DNA of 64,000 nt, taken from the NCBI GenBank assembly GCA_016699695.1, contig CP065006.1:1054001-1118000 (forward strand), read 5' to 3'. The number at the start of each line of letters is the position of its first letter. Positions within the stretch are counted from its first letter, which is position 1. The stretch is from Bacteroidota bacterium (GTDB lineage: Bacteria > Bacteroidota > Bacteroidia > Bacteroidales > UBA10428). A program made the position numbers and the translations under genes. The notes beneath the pieces were generated by a model. It was not told where the DNA came from. It worked only from the letters and a program-made list of their open reading frames with translations, and did not search any database. Below are positions 17,204-26,065 of the stretch, in pieces.

Positions 17204-18301
17204 GTGAAAATACTCTATGCCATACAAGGTACCGGAAACGGACATCTGAGCCGGGCACGCGATGTTGTGCCAGCCTTAAAAAAGTTTTGTGAAGTTGACA
17301 TTCTTGTGTCTGGCTACCAGGCCGATGTAAAACTGCCATTCGAAGTAAAATACAATTACCGTGGATTAAGTTTTATTTTTGGCAAAAAGGGTGGGGTCGA
17401 TATGTGGAATACCTATGTCAAAGCCAACATCAAAAAATTGCGCGAAGAGATTAAGAGTGTTCCTGTTGAAGATTATGATTTTGTAATCAACGATTTCGAA
17501 CCCGTTTCGGCATGGGCCTGCTATAAAAAGAAAGTGCCTTGTGTGGCGTTTAGTCACCAGTCGGCTGTGCTCAATCCGAATGCGCCGAAACCAAAAACTA
17601 CCGACTTAATGGGCAGGTTTATTCTGAAAAATTATGCTCCCTCGAACATGCAATTCGGATTGCACTTCAGCCGTTATTCGCCTACTATTTTTACACCCAT
17701 CATACGCAGCGAAATACGCCAGGCCAAACTTAGTAACAAAGGGCATTACACTGTATATCTTCCTGCTTACGGCGACGATAAACTGGTTACACTTCTTTCA
17801 GAAGTAAAGGGTACGAAATGGCATATTTTTTCGAAGCATACAAAGAAAAGCTCTGAGCATGGCGATATAAAGGTTTTTCCGATAACCAACGAATTGTATA
17901 TCGAAAGTCTGCGAAAAAGTGCAGGCCTTTTATGTGGAGCTGGGTTCGAGGGCCCGGCTGAAGCCTTGCACATGGGCAAAAAATTAATGGTAGTGCCTAT
18001 GAAAGGACAATATGAGCAGCAATGCAATGCGGCTGCTCTGAAAAGTATGGGGGTGCCGGTTATTAAAAAACTAAATGAAAGCAAAATTGGAAAAATACAA
18101 AACTGGGTCGACTCCGATTACCGGGTAGAGGTTGATTACCCGGATGTTACTGAACTAATTATCAAACAAATTTTCGAGTCGCATGTACTCGAACTCATAA
18201 AAAAAAACAACTGGAATACCACTTTCAGTCTGAAATTCGACAAAAAAGACCTTACTGGAAAAGAATCTTCAAAAAATAAAAAGAAGAAAAATAAACCCTA
18301 A
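17204..18301 (+). CDS. MurG-like family glycosyltransferase
   Basis: A GT-B fold glycosyltransferase of the GT28/MurG-like group, 365 residues. The N-terminal KILYAIQGTGNGHLSRA is the glycine-rich acceptor-side loop. The C-terminal half shows SAGLLCGAGFEGPAEALHMGK near 241-261, the nucleotide-sugar donor site, then PMKGQYEQQCNA. I chose the GTG at 17204 as start because the chain then begins directly with MKILYAIQG; the frame extends 12 codons further to a TTG. The last 20 residues are almost all Lys, Asn and Ser. It follows the LpxH-like gene in the same direction, so an envelope glycolipid role is plausible. Donor and acceptor are unknown. Confidence 0.82.
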   Translation: MKILYAIQGTGNGHLSRARDVVPALKKFCEVDILVSGYQADVKLPFEVKYNYRGLSFIFGKKGGVDMWNTYVKANIKKLREEIKSVPVEDYDFVINDFEPVSAWACYKKKVPCVAFSHQSAVLNPNAPKPKTTDLMGRFILKNYAPSNMQFGLHFSRYSPTIFTPIIRSEIRQAKLSNKGHYTVYLPAYGDDKLVTLLSEVKGTKWHIFSKHTKKSSEHGDIKVFPITNELYIESLRKSAGLLCGAGFEGPAEALHMGKKLMVVPMKGQYEQQCNAAALKSMGVPVIKKLNESKIGKIQNWVDSDYRVEVDYPDVTELIIKQIFESHVLELIKKNNWNTTFSLKFDKKDLTGKESSKNKKKKNKP

Positions 18302-18351
18302 AAATAGTAATACTCGATTAATCAAACGATTAACCTCTCTTTTGCTGCCCA

Positions 18352-19881
18352 CTATTCATTCTTCTTTTCAGCAGTACTTCCTTTGTCTATGTGCCGTATT
18401 TTATAACCAAGGTACCCGATGGTTATAGCCACCAAAGGATTAACCAGGTTAAAAAAGCAATACGGCAAATAAGTCCATGTCGATACACCCAAAACCTTAG
18501 CCTGGGTAGCCCCGCATGTATTCCATGGAACCAGCACGGAGGTGAGGGTACCCCCATCTTCGAGGGTGCGGCTTAGCACTTCTGGCTTCAACCCTCTCTT
18601 CTTGTAACTTTCGGCAAACATCTCACCCGGCACAAGAATAGAAATATACTGGTCGCTGGCAGTGATATTAAAGAAGATTGAAGATCCGATGGTAGAGGCG
18701 ATCAATGAGCCTGTAGATTTGGCCCGTTTAATTATTGCAGAAGTAATTCGTGCCAGCATACCTCCAGCTTGCATGGTGCCTCCATAAACCATCGCAGATA
18801 TTATCAGCCATACGGTATTTAACATGCCGGCCATACCTGTGGTTGTAAACAACTCTTTTACGATTTCATTATCCGATTCAATGTGCAAATTTCCAAACAT
18901 GGCCTGCATAAATGACTTATACGATGCAAAAAAATAGGTGCCATCGGCATGAGGAAACAGACTGCCAAAGAAATTTTTAATTCCTTCTATAGAATTATTG
19001 CCATCGATAGAGCCTATTTCCAACACAATACCTCGTTGAAAAATGAGTGCAAATACACCACCCAGAAGGGTTCCGGCCATTAAGGCAGGTAGCGGGGGTA
19101 CTTTTTTTAAAATCACTACCATGAGAATAACAGGTACTAAAAGTAAAACAGGCGAGATAAAAAAGGAATCACTGATGGCTTTCGTTACCTGTGCAACATT
19201 GGCTTCGGTGTTTTGTAATTCAATATTAAATCCAATTATTGTAAAAATTAAGATAGCAATAAGAATCGAAGGAATAGTTGTAATTGTCATGTAGCGCACA
19301 TGCGTAAACAAATCGGTACCTGCAACGGCCGGGGCAAGGTTGGTGGTATCGGACAAGGGAGACATTTTATCGCCAAAATAGGCACCCGAAATAACCGCGC
19401 CTGCCACCAGGCCCTCATGAAAACCCAGAGCATTGCCGATACCCAGAAAGGCGACCCCAATTGTGGCTACAGTAGACCAAGACGATCCAGTGGCCAACGA
19501 CACCATGCAGCATACCACAATCACCGTGAGTAAAAAAACTTTGGGGTGTATAATCTCCAACCCATAAAAAATCATGGCTGGTATTACCCCACTCAATAAC
19601 CAGGTACCCGCCAGGGAACCAATAAGCAGTAAAATCAACATGGCTGGCATAGCTTTGTCGATACTGTGAAGGATGCGCGATTTAATCTGGGTCCACTGCA
19701 CGCCATGCCGGTAAGCAATGACCGAAGCTAAGACGGAGGCCAATAAAAGGATAATCTGATTCGACCCCGAAAGGGTATCGTCGCCAAAGAGCAGTACGTT
19801 AAGGGTTAAAAAAACAACGAGGAACAATACTGGCACCATGGCCGAAAAAAAAGAAATTTGCTTGGTTGCCTTTGCACTCAT
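18352..19881 (-). CDS. nhaC: NhaC-family Na+/H+ antiporter
   Basis: An integral membrane protein of 509 residues with about eleven helices, exchanging Na+ and H+ across the cytoplasmic membrane. Family segments include VSLATGSSWSTVATIGVAF near 137-155, GAYFGDKMSPLSDTTNLAP near 166-184 with the conserved aspartates, and a late AGGMLARITSAIIKRAKS segment near 371-388. Start and length fit the family. It is a single gene convergent with the glycosyltransferase gene. Its substrate links it logically to the Na+ gradient made by Na+-NQR, though the genes are not linked in one operon. A related malate/lactate antiporter of the same superfamily cannot be fully excluded. Confidence 0.9.
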   Translation of the reverse strand: MSAKATKQISFFSAMVPVLFLVVFLTLNVLLFGDDTLSGSNQIILLLASVLASVIAYRHGVQWTQIKSRILHSIDKAMPAMLILLLIGSLAGTWLLSGVIPAMIFYGLEIIHPKVFLLTVIVVCCMVSLATGSSWSTVATIGVAFLGIGNALGFHEGLVAGAVISGAYFGDKMSPLSDTTNLAPAVAGTDLFTHVRYMTITTIPSILIAILIFTIIGFNIELQNTEANVAQVTKAISDSFFISPVLLLVPVILMVVILKKVPPLPALMAGTLLGGVFALIFQRGIVLEIGSIDGNNSIEGIKNFFGSLFPHADGTYFFASYKSFMQAMFGNLHIESDNEIVKELFTTTGMAGMLNTVWLIISAMVYGGTMQAGGMLARITSAIIKRAKSTGSLIASTIGSSIFFNITASDQYISILVPGEMFAESYKKRGLKPEVLSRTLEDGGTLTSVLVPWNTCGATQAKVLGVSTWTYLPYCFFNLVNPLVAITIGYLGYKIRHIDKGSTAEKKNE

Positions 19882-20026
19882 ACTGTTTTTTTAAGTGGTA
19901 ATCACCGCTTGTTTTGTAAAATAAGGGAATATTAACAATTTGGTAAAGTTCTTTTGTTCTTTTTCGTCTATTTTTACCAAATAATTGCGAATGCACCATG
20001 GCGGGTCGTTCAAAACCAAGCTGAGA

Positions 20027-20617
20027 ATGATTTTAAATTACAATTTCTTCGAACCCGACAACAGACAGGAACCGCAGAAAGGTAAAGTGCTCATATCAGA
20101 ACCTTTCTTAACGGACAACTATTTCAAGCGATCCATTGTGCTGATTACAGAGCATTCGGAATCGGAAGGAACAGTTGGATTTGTGCTGAATAAACCTGTG
20201 GACATTGCTATCAGCGAAATTGTAGAGAATTTTCCTAAAACCAACGCATCACTCTCATTGGGTGGTCCAGTGAATACCAATACACTGCATTACATACACA
20301 CTCTGGGCGATATTATTCCCAACAGCAACAGGGTCATTGGAAATGTTTTCTGGGGGGGCGATTTTGAGGTGGTAGAGAAGCTTATTGCATCGGGTAATAT
20401 TTCCAACAGCCAGATAAAGTTCTTCCTTGGATATTCGGGTTGGTCGGCTAACCAGCTCGAAGAGGAACTTGAACAAAGTGCATGGTTAATATCCGAACTC
20501 AGCCCGGAAGAAATTATGGCTCCCATGAACCGCAATTACTGGAAACGCCACCTGCAAAGCAAAGGAAAAAAATACGAGATGTGGTCGAACTTCCCGGAAG
20601 ACCCCGAGATGAACTAG
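20027..20617 (+). CDS. YqgE/AlgH family protein (UPF0301)
   Basis: Conserved protein of the YqgE/AlgH family; molecular function is not established. With the ATG at 20027 it has 196 residues, the usual length. It begins with a short variable segment and then the family core, KGKVLISEPFLTDNYFKRS near 19-37, followed by VGFVLNKP near 50-57 and LSLGGPVNTNTLHYIHT near 77-93. WSANQLEEEL near 135-144 is another hallmark. Upstream in-frame starts at 19985 (TTG) and 19991 (ATG) would add a basic extension not expected in the family. It is a single gene divergent from nhaC. Confidence 0.88.
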   Translation: MILNYNFFEPDNRQEPQKGKVLISEPFLTDNYFKRSIVLITEHSESEGTVGFVLNKPVDIAISEIVENFPKTNASLSLGGPVNTNTLHYIHTLGDIIPNSNRVIGNVFWGGDFEVVEKLIASGNISNSQIKFFLGYSGWSANQLEEELEQSAWLISELSPEEIMAPMNRNYWKRHLQSKGKKYEMWSNFPEDPEMN

Positions 20618-20639
20618 TAAACCTTCTCTACCCTGCTAT

Positions 20640-21488
20640 TTAAAGTCCAGCCAATTCGTTTAGCCGGTGGGTAAGCATCTCAGCCATGCGATGAAAGTAT
20701 CGCCTGTTCCGAAAGGCTCCAACATGTCTGATGCCTTGTATGGCATTGGTAAGCCACAACTCATCGGCTTCGAGTATATGGTTGATACCGAAGCCTTCAA
20801 CCTCTTTAACAGGCAGCTTTTGATTGTGAGCTAGTTCGAGAATGGTTTCCCTCATGGTTCCTGCTACACAGCCACATTCGGCTGTTGTTGCATAAATTAT
20901 TCGATTTTTTACCAAAAACAAATTCGACGATAAACCTTCGATAAGCTTATCCTCCTCATTCAATAGCAGGCAATCGTCCAATGCATTTTCATTTTTCCAG
21001 ATACCTGCCATTACGTAAAACATGGCACTGCTATGTTTAAAAGCCGAAAGCTTGTTGATGGGTTTCTTAATCTCCTCATACACCTCTACATTTAACCCTT
21101 TTTCTGGTAGTTGAAACTTCTCCTGACTTAGCGGCTCGCAAGTGATAAGGTATTGGACATCCTTTAATGCAGGAGCATAAAAGCCCCCCGGAACGCGAAA
21201 TAAGACAAGCCTGATGCGGGCTGCCTTGTAAATGCGGTTCTTTTGCAACAACCTGTGTATTTGAAATCGAAAATACTCTGCAGTAAAATCAGCAGGCATT
21301 TGCATGTTTAATAAGGCCAGAGTTCGAAGAATGCGTGCGTAATGCCTGTGAAAAAACAATGGTTCTGAATTGGCACACCGGATTGTTTCGAAAAAGCCAT
21401 CGCCATAGCAAAATGCCCTGTTATCGGCAAACAACAAGGGCTTATCTGCCGCCACCATATCTCCCTGATAGCAAAGGTATTTAGGCAT
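20640..21488 (-). CDS. Class IV aminotransferase, probable aminodeoxychorismate lyase
   Basis: A fold-type IV PLP enzyme of 282 residues. The N-terminal FADNRAFCYGDGFFETIR near 20-37 is the family's substrate-side loop. The likely PLP lysine is Lys151 in SAFKHSSAM. EGLSSNLFLV near 189-198 and GTMRETILELA near 215-225 bind the cofactor phosphate region. The group includes aminodeoxychorismate lyase (PabC, folate pathway), D-amino acid and branched-chain aminotransferases. The length and the SAFKHSS context favour the PabC-like Bacteroidota set, but the substrate is not certain. Its start overlaps the end of the rhomboid gene by 8 bp, so the two are probably translated from one message with holA upstream. 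Confidence 0.82.
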   Translation of the reverse strand: MPKYLCYQGDMVAADKPLLFADNRAFCYGDGFFETIRCANSEPLFFHRHYARILRTLALLNMQMPADFTAEYFRFQIHRLLQKNRIYKAARIRLVLFRVPGGFYAPALKDVQYLITCEPLSQEKFQLPEKGLNVEVYEEIKKPINKLSAFKHSSAMFYVMAGIWKNENALDDCLLLNEEDKLIEGLSSNLFLVKNRIIYATTAECGCVAGTMRETILELAHNQKLPVKEVEGFGINHILEADELWLTNAIQGIRHVGAFRNRRYFHRMAEMLTHRLNELAGL

Positions 21489-22098
21489 ACATGAGCAATT
21501 TGGATATAAAATGCCTGATCAGCTCAAGTTCAAGAAATAAGGGGAACACAAAACCAAATACAGCACCCAATAAATGCGCATCGTGGGCAATATTGTCGCC
21601 ACCTCGTTTCGACTGGTAATGCGAATAGGCTACATAAAGCACGGCGAAAATAATTCCGGGTACCGGGATAAAATAAACCCCAATCATGTTCCAAGGATCG
21701 AAAAAGATACTGAAAAAAAGTACAGCCGATACAGCTCCTGAAGCCCCCACAGAATTGTACCACGGATCGTCACGATGACGATACAGCGACATGGAGGCTG
21801 CAAATACTATCGCCAAAAGATAAAACACAATAAAAATCAGCACCGGGTAACGGATGATTCCATTGGCAGCCAGCTGGCCAAGATAGAGTTCGACCGTGCT
21901 GCCAAAAAAATACAACACAAACATGTTTACAAATAGGTGCCACCAGTTGGCATGAATAAAACCATGCGACAAAATCCGGTAGTATTCTCTGCGATGAAAT
22001 ACCTGGTAGGGGTTGAACTGAAGCCGGATAAACATGCTTCTGTTCTGAAAAGCCAGAACCGATATTGCAACGGTGATAATGATTAATACAATAGTCAT
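21481..22098 (-). CDS. Rhomboid-family intramembrane serine protease
   Basis: A 205-residue polytopic membrane protein with six helices, cleaving substrates within the membrane. The catalytic dyad is visible: Ser120 in SVGASGAVSA and His175 in HDAHLLGA. The helix-2 motif HGFIHANWWHLFVNM (45-59) supplies the conserved His49 and His54. Start is the ATG at 22098. It lies between holA (21 bp upstream) and the PabC-like gene (8-bp overlap), but no functional link is apparent. Substrates are unknown. Confidence 0.92.
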   Translation of the reverse strand: MTIVLIIITVAISVLAFQNRSMFIRLQFNPYQVFHRREYYRILSHGFIHANWWHLFVNMFVLYFFGSTVELYLGQLAANGIIRYPVLIFIVFYLLAIVFAASMSLYRHRDDPWYNSVGASGAVSAVLFFSIFFDPWNMIGVYFIPVPGIIFAVLYVAYSHYQSKRGGDNIAHDAHLLGAVFGFVFPLFLELELIRHFISKLLMYA

Positions 22099-22119
22099 GT
22101 GCTAATGTGTTACAGTATA

Positions 22120-23121
22120 CTAATTAAGAATTTTAAAGGCCAGCTCCTTCAATAAATCTCCGGGCGAGGCAGAAATATTTCCAACGCCCTTCGATTTCAG
22201 GTCGTACTGGCGAAGTTGCGAGATAATTTCTGCCGATTTCTCAAAAGAGAACCTACTGGCAGCCTTCTGGTATTCGGGTACGAAATAGGGATTTATTTTT
22301 AGTGCTGCCGCCACCGATAGCTTGGATTTATCGGAAAGTTTATGGTAGACAATTACCTTATTAAAAAAACTATATAATATGGCAAGGGTAACCACGAGAG
22401 GATTGTCGCGCTGATTGCGTGCAAAATGGTCGACAATACGGTAAACCTTCAGGTGATCGCGACGCACCAAAGCATTCTGAAGTTCAATGTTGTTAAAATC
22501 TTTGCTAATGCCAATATTTTCTTCGATATGTACCGAGGTGATGAGCTTTTCGCCAGCCGCAAGGGTAATGGTAAGTTTATCGATTTCCATGGCAATCTTA
22601 TTGAGATCTGACCCCAGAAATTCGGTGAGCAACAAGGCTGCGGTAGGCTGAATGGAGAATCCTCCCGACTGGCAGTATTTTGTAATCCAATCGGGCACTT
22701 TATCGTCATAAAGTTTTTTCGACTCGAACAATACCGCATCCTTTTCGAGTATTTTAAAGAGTTTTTTGCGCTTGTCGAGTGTTTTATATTTGTAATTAAG
22801 TACCAGGAGGGTCGATTTCAAAGGATGTTCGGCATAATACACCAAATCGTCGATAGAGTTAATGTTTTGGGCCTCTTTCACAATTATTACCTGGTGTTGC
22901 GCCATCATCGGGTAACGCTTGGCCGCATTGATTACACTCACTATGTCAACATCTTTTCCATAAAGCACCGTCTGATTAAAGGCTTTTTCTTCTTCTTTTA
23001 ATACATTGGCTGCAATGTAATCGGTTATCTTATCAATAAAATAAGACTCCTCACCCATGAGAAAATAAATGGGGGCATACTTCTTTTGTTTCAGATCGGA
23101 AAGTATAGACTCAAAAGTCAT
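22120..23121 (-). CDS. holA: DNA polymerase III subunit delta
   Basis: Clamp-loader subunit that opens the beta sliding clamp. The 333 residues begin with the family pattern KYAPIYFLMGEESYFIDKI near 14-32, followed by a degenerate AAA+ domain, then a helical collar domain with LVVTLAILYSFFNKVIVYHK near 241-260 and a conserved-looking end. There is no intact Walker A lysine, as expected for delta. First gene of a probable three-gene run (holA, rhomboid, pabC-like). It is divergent from the HsdR-N-like gene with 78 bp between the starts. Confidence 0.93.
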   Translation of the reverse strand: MTFESILSDLKQKKYAPIYFLMGEESYFIDKITDYIAANVLKEEEKAFNQTVLYGKDVDIVSVINAAKRYPMMAQHQVIIVKEAQNINSIDDLVYYAEHPLKSTLLVLNYKYKTLDKRKKLFKILEKDAVLFESKKLYDDKVPDWITKYCQSGGFSIQPTAALLLTEFLGSDLNKIAMEIDKLTITLAAGEKLITSVHIEENIGISKDFNNIELQNALVRRDHLKVYRIVDHFARNQRDNPLVVTLAILYSFFNKVIVYHKLSDKSKLSVAAALKINPYFVPEYQKAASRFSFEKSAEIISQLRQYDLKSKGVGNISASPGDLLKELAFKILN

Positions 23122-23199
23122 TTCGAAGTTTTATGGCTGCTAAAATAGGAAAAAGATTAGTATTTTTCGGGCATTCGAACCGAATGATCACCTAAGGAT

Positions 23200-23649
23200 A
23201 TGCAGGCACTAAATCTTCCGTTGTATAGCTTTAATATTCAAAATAAAGGCTCAAAAAAGGAAATATTCGACGAAATCCGAAGGTGTTTTGTAGTGCTTAC
23301 CCCTGAAGAGTGGGTGAGACAAAATATTTTAAAGTACCTGGTAACTGAGAAAGGCTTTCCGAATGGATTGATTTCTATTGAGGCGGGCTTGCGGGTAAAC
23401 CGCCTCAAAAGACGGTATGACGGTTTGATCTATTCTCGCCAGAATTTACCGCTGGTATTGCTCGAATGCAAGGCTCCGGCCGTAAGTATCAATCAGGCAG
23501 TGTTCGACCAGATTTTTGCATACAACACCAGCGTTTCAGCCCCCTATCTGCTTATTACAAATGGAATGAACCATTTTTTCTTAAAACGAAATGCAGAGGG
23601 AAAGATGGAGTTCATGAATACAATACCAGAATACCGCGAACTGCAATAG
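23200..23649 (+). CDS. HsdR N-terminal-like (PD-(D/E)xK fold) protein
   Basis: A 149-residue stand-alone protein matching the N-terminal domain of type I restriction HsdR subunits (HSDR_N_2 group). The putative nuclease triad is visible as Asp74 in RRYDGLIY and Glu89-x-Lys91 in VLLECKAP. PEEWVRQNILKYLV near 35-48 is the family's conserved helix. There is no helicase part and no methylase or specificity gene nearby, so this is not a restriction system. Such single-domain proteins are widespread and conserved in Bacteroidota, where their role is unknown. It converges on the GNAT gene with 5 bp between the stops. Confidence 0.82.
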   Translation: MQALNLPLYSFNIQNKGSKKEIFDEIRRCFVVLTPEEWVRQNILKYLVTEKGFPNGLISIEAGLRVNRLKRRYDGLIYSRQNLPLVLLECKAPAVSINQAVFDQIFAYNTSVSAPYLLITNGMNHFFLKRNAEGKMEFMNTIPEYRELQ

Positions 23650-23654
23650 TTTGT

Positions 23655-24200
23655 TTATACCCGGTCGCGGGGATTAATCTTTTGCAATATCCATTCATCA
23701 ACATAGCCTTCAGGGGTTTTTATCCATTCTTTTTTATTGCCAGTTTGTTCAAAACCAAGTTGTTGAAAAAGCTTCAGGCTTGCCTCATTATTGGCCATAA
23801 TGTTGCAATATACCTGGTGCAGTTGCATAACCTCGAAGGCATATTCACAAAGCTTCTTAAGCGATTCCTGCGCATAACCTTTCCCACGCTCTGCAGCTTC
23901 GCCAATAAGTATCCCCGCCCCTACCCTCAAATGCAGAGGTTCGAAATCGAACAGGTCAATGGCGCCTACAGTTTTTGTAAGGGAATCTTCCTTTACATCT
24001 ATCATAAGCCTGAGCTGCCGGGTTTGAAAAATATCGAGGTGGGCATTCTCGATATAGCGATTTAGCACACTGCGTGAAAAAGGGGAAATGGTATTGCTGA
24101 CTTTCCAGGTTTGAGGGTCGTTTTCCCAACGATAAAGGTATTCGATGTCTTCAGGCTCCAGGGCCCTTAAAATAATCTGAAAAGGCTGATTGACTGGCAT
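23655..24200 (-). CDS. GNAT-family N-acetyltransferase
   Basis: A 181-residue acetyltransferase of the RimJ/SpeG-like Acetyltransf_3 group. The acceptor-side opening FQIILRALEPEDIEYLYRWE-type segment (residues 6-25) leads to the acetyl-CoA loop VGAGILIGEAAERGKGYA near 92-109, and then CNIMANNEASLKLFQQLGFE near 131-150. The substrate is unknown. Its start is only 2 bp from the end of the SPOR-PD40 gene, so it is probably the last gene of that operon. This is the only enzyme associated with the PD40 run. Confidence 0.88.
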   Translation of the reverse strand: MPVNQPFQIILRALEPEDIEYLYRWENDPQTWKVSNTISPFSRSVLNRYIENAHLDIFQTRQLRLMIDVKEDSLTKTVGAIDLFDFEPLHLRVGAGILIGEAAERGKGYAQESLKKLCEYAFEVMQLHQVYCNIMANNEASLKLFQQLGFEQTGNKKEWIKTPEGYVDEWILQKINPRDRV

Positions 24201-24202
24201 CG

Positions 24203-26062
24203 CTATTTCAACTTTTCAATTTCCTGGGTGCTTCGAATAAATGCATCTTTGTATCCCTTCGTGAAATACAAACGCAAGTCCGAAATAGCTTCTTCCTGTG
24301 AAGAATAATGCCCAACCAGATAGCGCGTATAGCCATCTTTGCAGTGTACAACTGCCAAAGAACCCTTGTCCACACCCTTTAGTTTTTCTACTTCTACAGG
24401 ATGTGTCAATGCCAGTATTTGAATAGCATAATTTCCGGATAGTGGCTTTACAACCGGCTCTACCACTTTATTTTCTGCACTCTTAGCAGGGGTAGGTTTT
24501 TTCGGTAGTTCTGGTTCTGTCTTTTTAACCTGAACAGTAGATTCTGTTTTCGAAGGTTCGGAGGTTACCTTTACTGCTACGACAGGTTCGGCTTTTTTCT
24601 CCTCCGCAACTGGAGTTGCAACAGCAAGCACAGCAGCAGTAGCTACTACAGGAATTGTCTTCTCTGTTGGTTCTTTAGATTGTTGCGCAACTGGCGAAGT
24701 AGTAACCTCTGCTTTTTTTGTTTCAGTTTCCTTTGGCTTTTGCGATTTTATATAGTCGGCCATTTCGCGCTGGCGGTCAGCACCACTTTGAATCAGGTAT
24801 ATATCCAGTTTCCCAAATCCTCCCGGTAAATCCCGAGCCAGATAGCCCTTATTGTATTGATTGTAAAAGCGAAAAGCTATATCGTCTTCGACTGAGTTAT
24901 AAGGCATACCCAGGTTTTCTGGAGCGGTCCAGTTATCACCATTGCCTTCGCGAGTTGAAAGGTATATATCCATACGGCCAATAGACCCAGATCGATCGGA
25001 ACTAAAGTAAAGTGCATTGCCACTCTCGGTGATAAAAGGAGATTCTTCGTTCGATTTTGAATTCACTACTTCTCCTATTCCCTGAGCCTTATCCCATTTT
25101 CCTTCTGCCTTAGTGGAATAATAAAGGTCAAAACCACCCACCCCTCCAGCACGGTCGCTGGCAAAAAAGAGAGTATTTCCATCTGCACTTATACTGGCAC
25201 TGCTCTCGATGTACTTCGAGTTTACATTACGACCCAAATTGCTTGCCATACTCCACTTACCATCTGTTAGGGTAGAAACATACAAGTCAGCATCAAATTC
25301 TGTTAGCATTACTGCATAAAGTTCCTGGCCATTGTAAGATAGAGCTGTTACATACATATCACCCTGTGAATTTATCTGCGAACTAATATCCATGGGTTCG
25401 GTCCATTGGCCATTGCGCAAGAAAGACACAAAAATGACGTCTTTGCGCTTATCGTAACGCGTAAAAGCCATCGTTTTCATATCTCCACTATAAACAATAT
25501 TGTATTCTGAGGCTGCAGTATTAATCTTGTCGCCCATATTCGTGAGCAATACCTCACGCGAATTTTGATTTTCTTCCGACTCAGTAATGCCAAGCGCTCG
25601 AATCTGCTCATCGACAATAGCCAGTTGCTGGGGATTGTTTAATACATAATTCCGATAGTCCTGATAAGCTTTTGCAGCTTCTACTGTCATTTCCTCCCGC
25701 ATATAAGATTCGCCCAGCAGAAGTAATGCTTCAGGATGAGCAGCATCGCTAGTAAAGCTTCCGGGGATATAGTTTTCATCGATGCTTTTCTCCGCTTTCT
25801 GAAGGTAAGAAAGTGCATTTCTCTCCTGACCAAGCAAATTCATATAACATTGCCCAATCCGATAATTTACATTTGCGTTGCTCACTTGCGCAGGAAGCAA
25901 TAATAAATACTGTTCGAGTGCAAAGGAGTAATCTTTTTCTTCGAGAAATTTTTCGGCTTTTACAAAAATCTTCTTTTCCGCATCGGAATACTGTGCATTG
26001 CCTGAAAGAGAAATAAATAAAGAACAGGCAATAAATCCTTGTATTATTCTAAAATCCTTCAT
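24203..26062 (-). CDS. TPR/PD40 propeller protein with C-terminal SPOR-like domain
   Basis: Exported 619-residue protein, last of five tandem paralogues. A signal peptide (1-23) precedes a TPR-like region to about 160 with the cluster's shared motif YRIGQCYMN. A PD40 propeller spans about 180-425, with blades such as SADGNTLFFASDRAGGVGG near 292-310. A Lys/Pro/Glu-rich linker (435-541) leads to a SPOR-like domain (542-613: GNYAIQILAL, then GYTRYLVGHY), the fold that binds denuded peptidoglycan. The arrangement suggests a protein tethered to septal or remodelled cell wall, displaying a propeller in the periplasm. It follows the 433-residue paralogue by 3 bp. Domain calls are from sequence; function is inferred. 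Confidence 0.85.
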   Translation of the reverse strand: MKDFRIIQGFIACSLFISLSGNAQYSDAEKKIFVKAEKFLEEKDYSFALEQYLLLLPAQVSNANVNYRIGQCYMNLLGQERNALSYLQKAEKSIDENYIPGSFTSDAAHPEALLLLGESYMREEMTVEAAKAYQDYRNYVLNNPQQLAIVDEQIRALGITESEENQNSREVLLTNMGDKINTAASEYNIVYSGDMKTMAFTRYDKRKDVIFVSFLRNGQWTEPMDISSQINSQGDMYVTALSYNGQELYAVMLTEFDADLYVSTLTDGKWSMASNLGRNVNSKYIESSASISADGNTLFFASDRAGGVGGFDLYYSTKAEGKWDKAQGIGEVVNSKSNEESPFITESGNALYFSSDRSGSIGRMDIYLSTREGNGDNWTAPENLGMPYNSVEDDIAFRFYNQYNKGYLARDLPGGFGKLDIYLIQSGADRQREMADYIKSQKPKETETKKAEVTTSPVAQQSKEPTEKTIPVVATAAVLAVATPVAEEKKAEPVVAVKVTSEPSKTESTVQVKKTEPELPKKPTPAKSAENKVVEPVVKPLSGNYAIQILALTHPVEVEKLKGVDKGSLAVVHCKDGYTRYLVGHYSSQEEAISDLRLYFTKGYKDAFIRSTQEIEKLK

Positions 26063-26065
26063 TCA

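Noticed and set aside
23200..23649. Restriction-modification system around the HsdR-N-like gene
   Set aside because: Only the N-terminal nuclease-like domain is present; there is no helicase part, HsdM or HsdS in the neighbourhood.
23466..24065. Plus-strand frame of 199 codons across the end of the HsdR-N-like gene and the GNAT gene
   Set aside because: It overlaps both real genes in the wrong frame or strand and has no family features.
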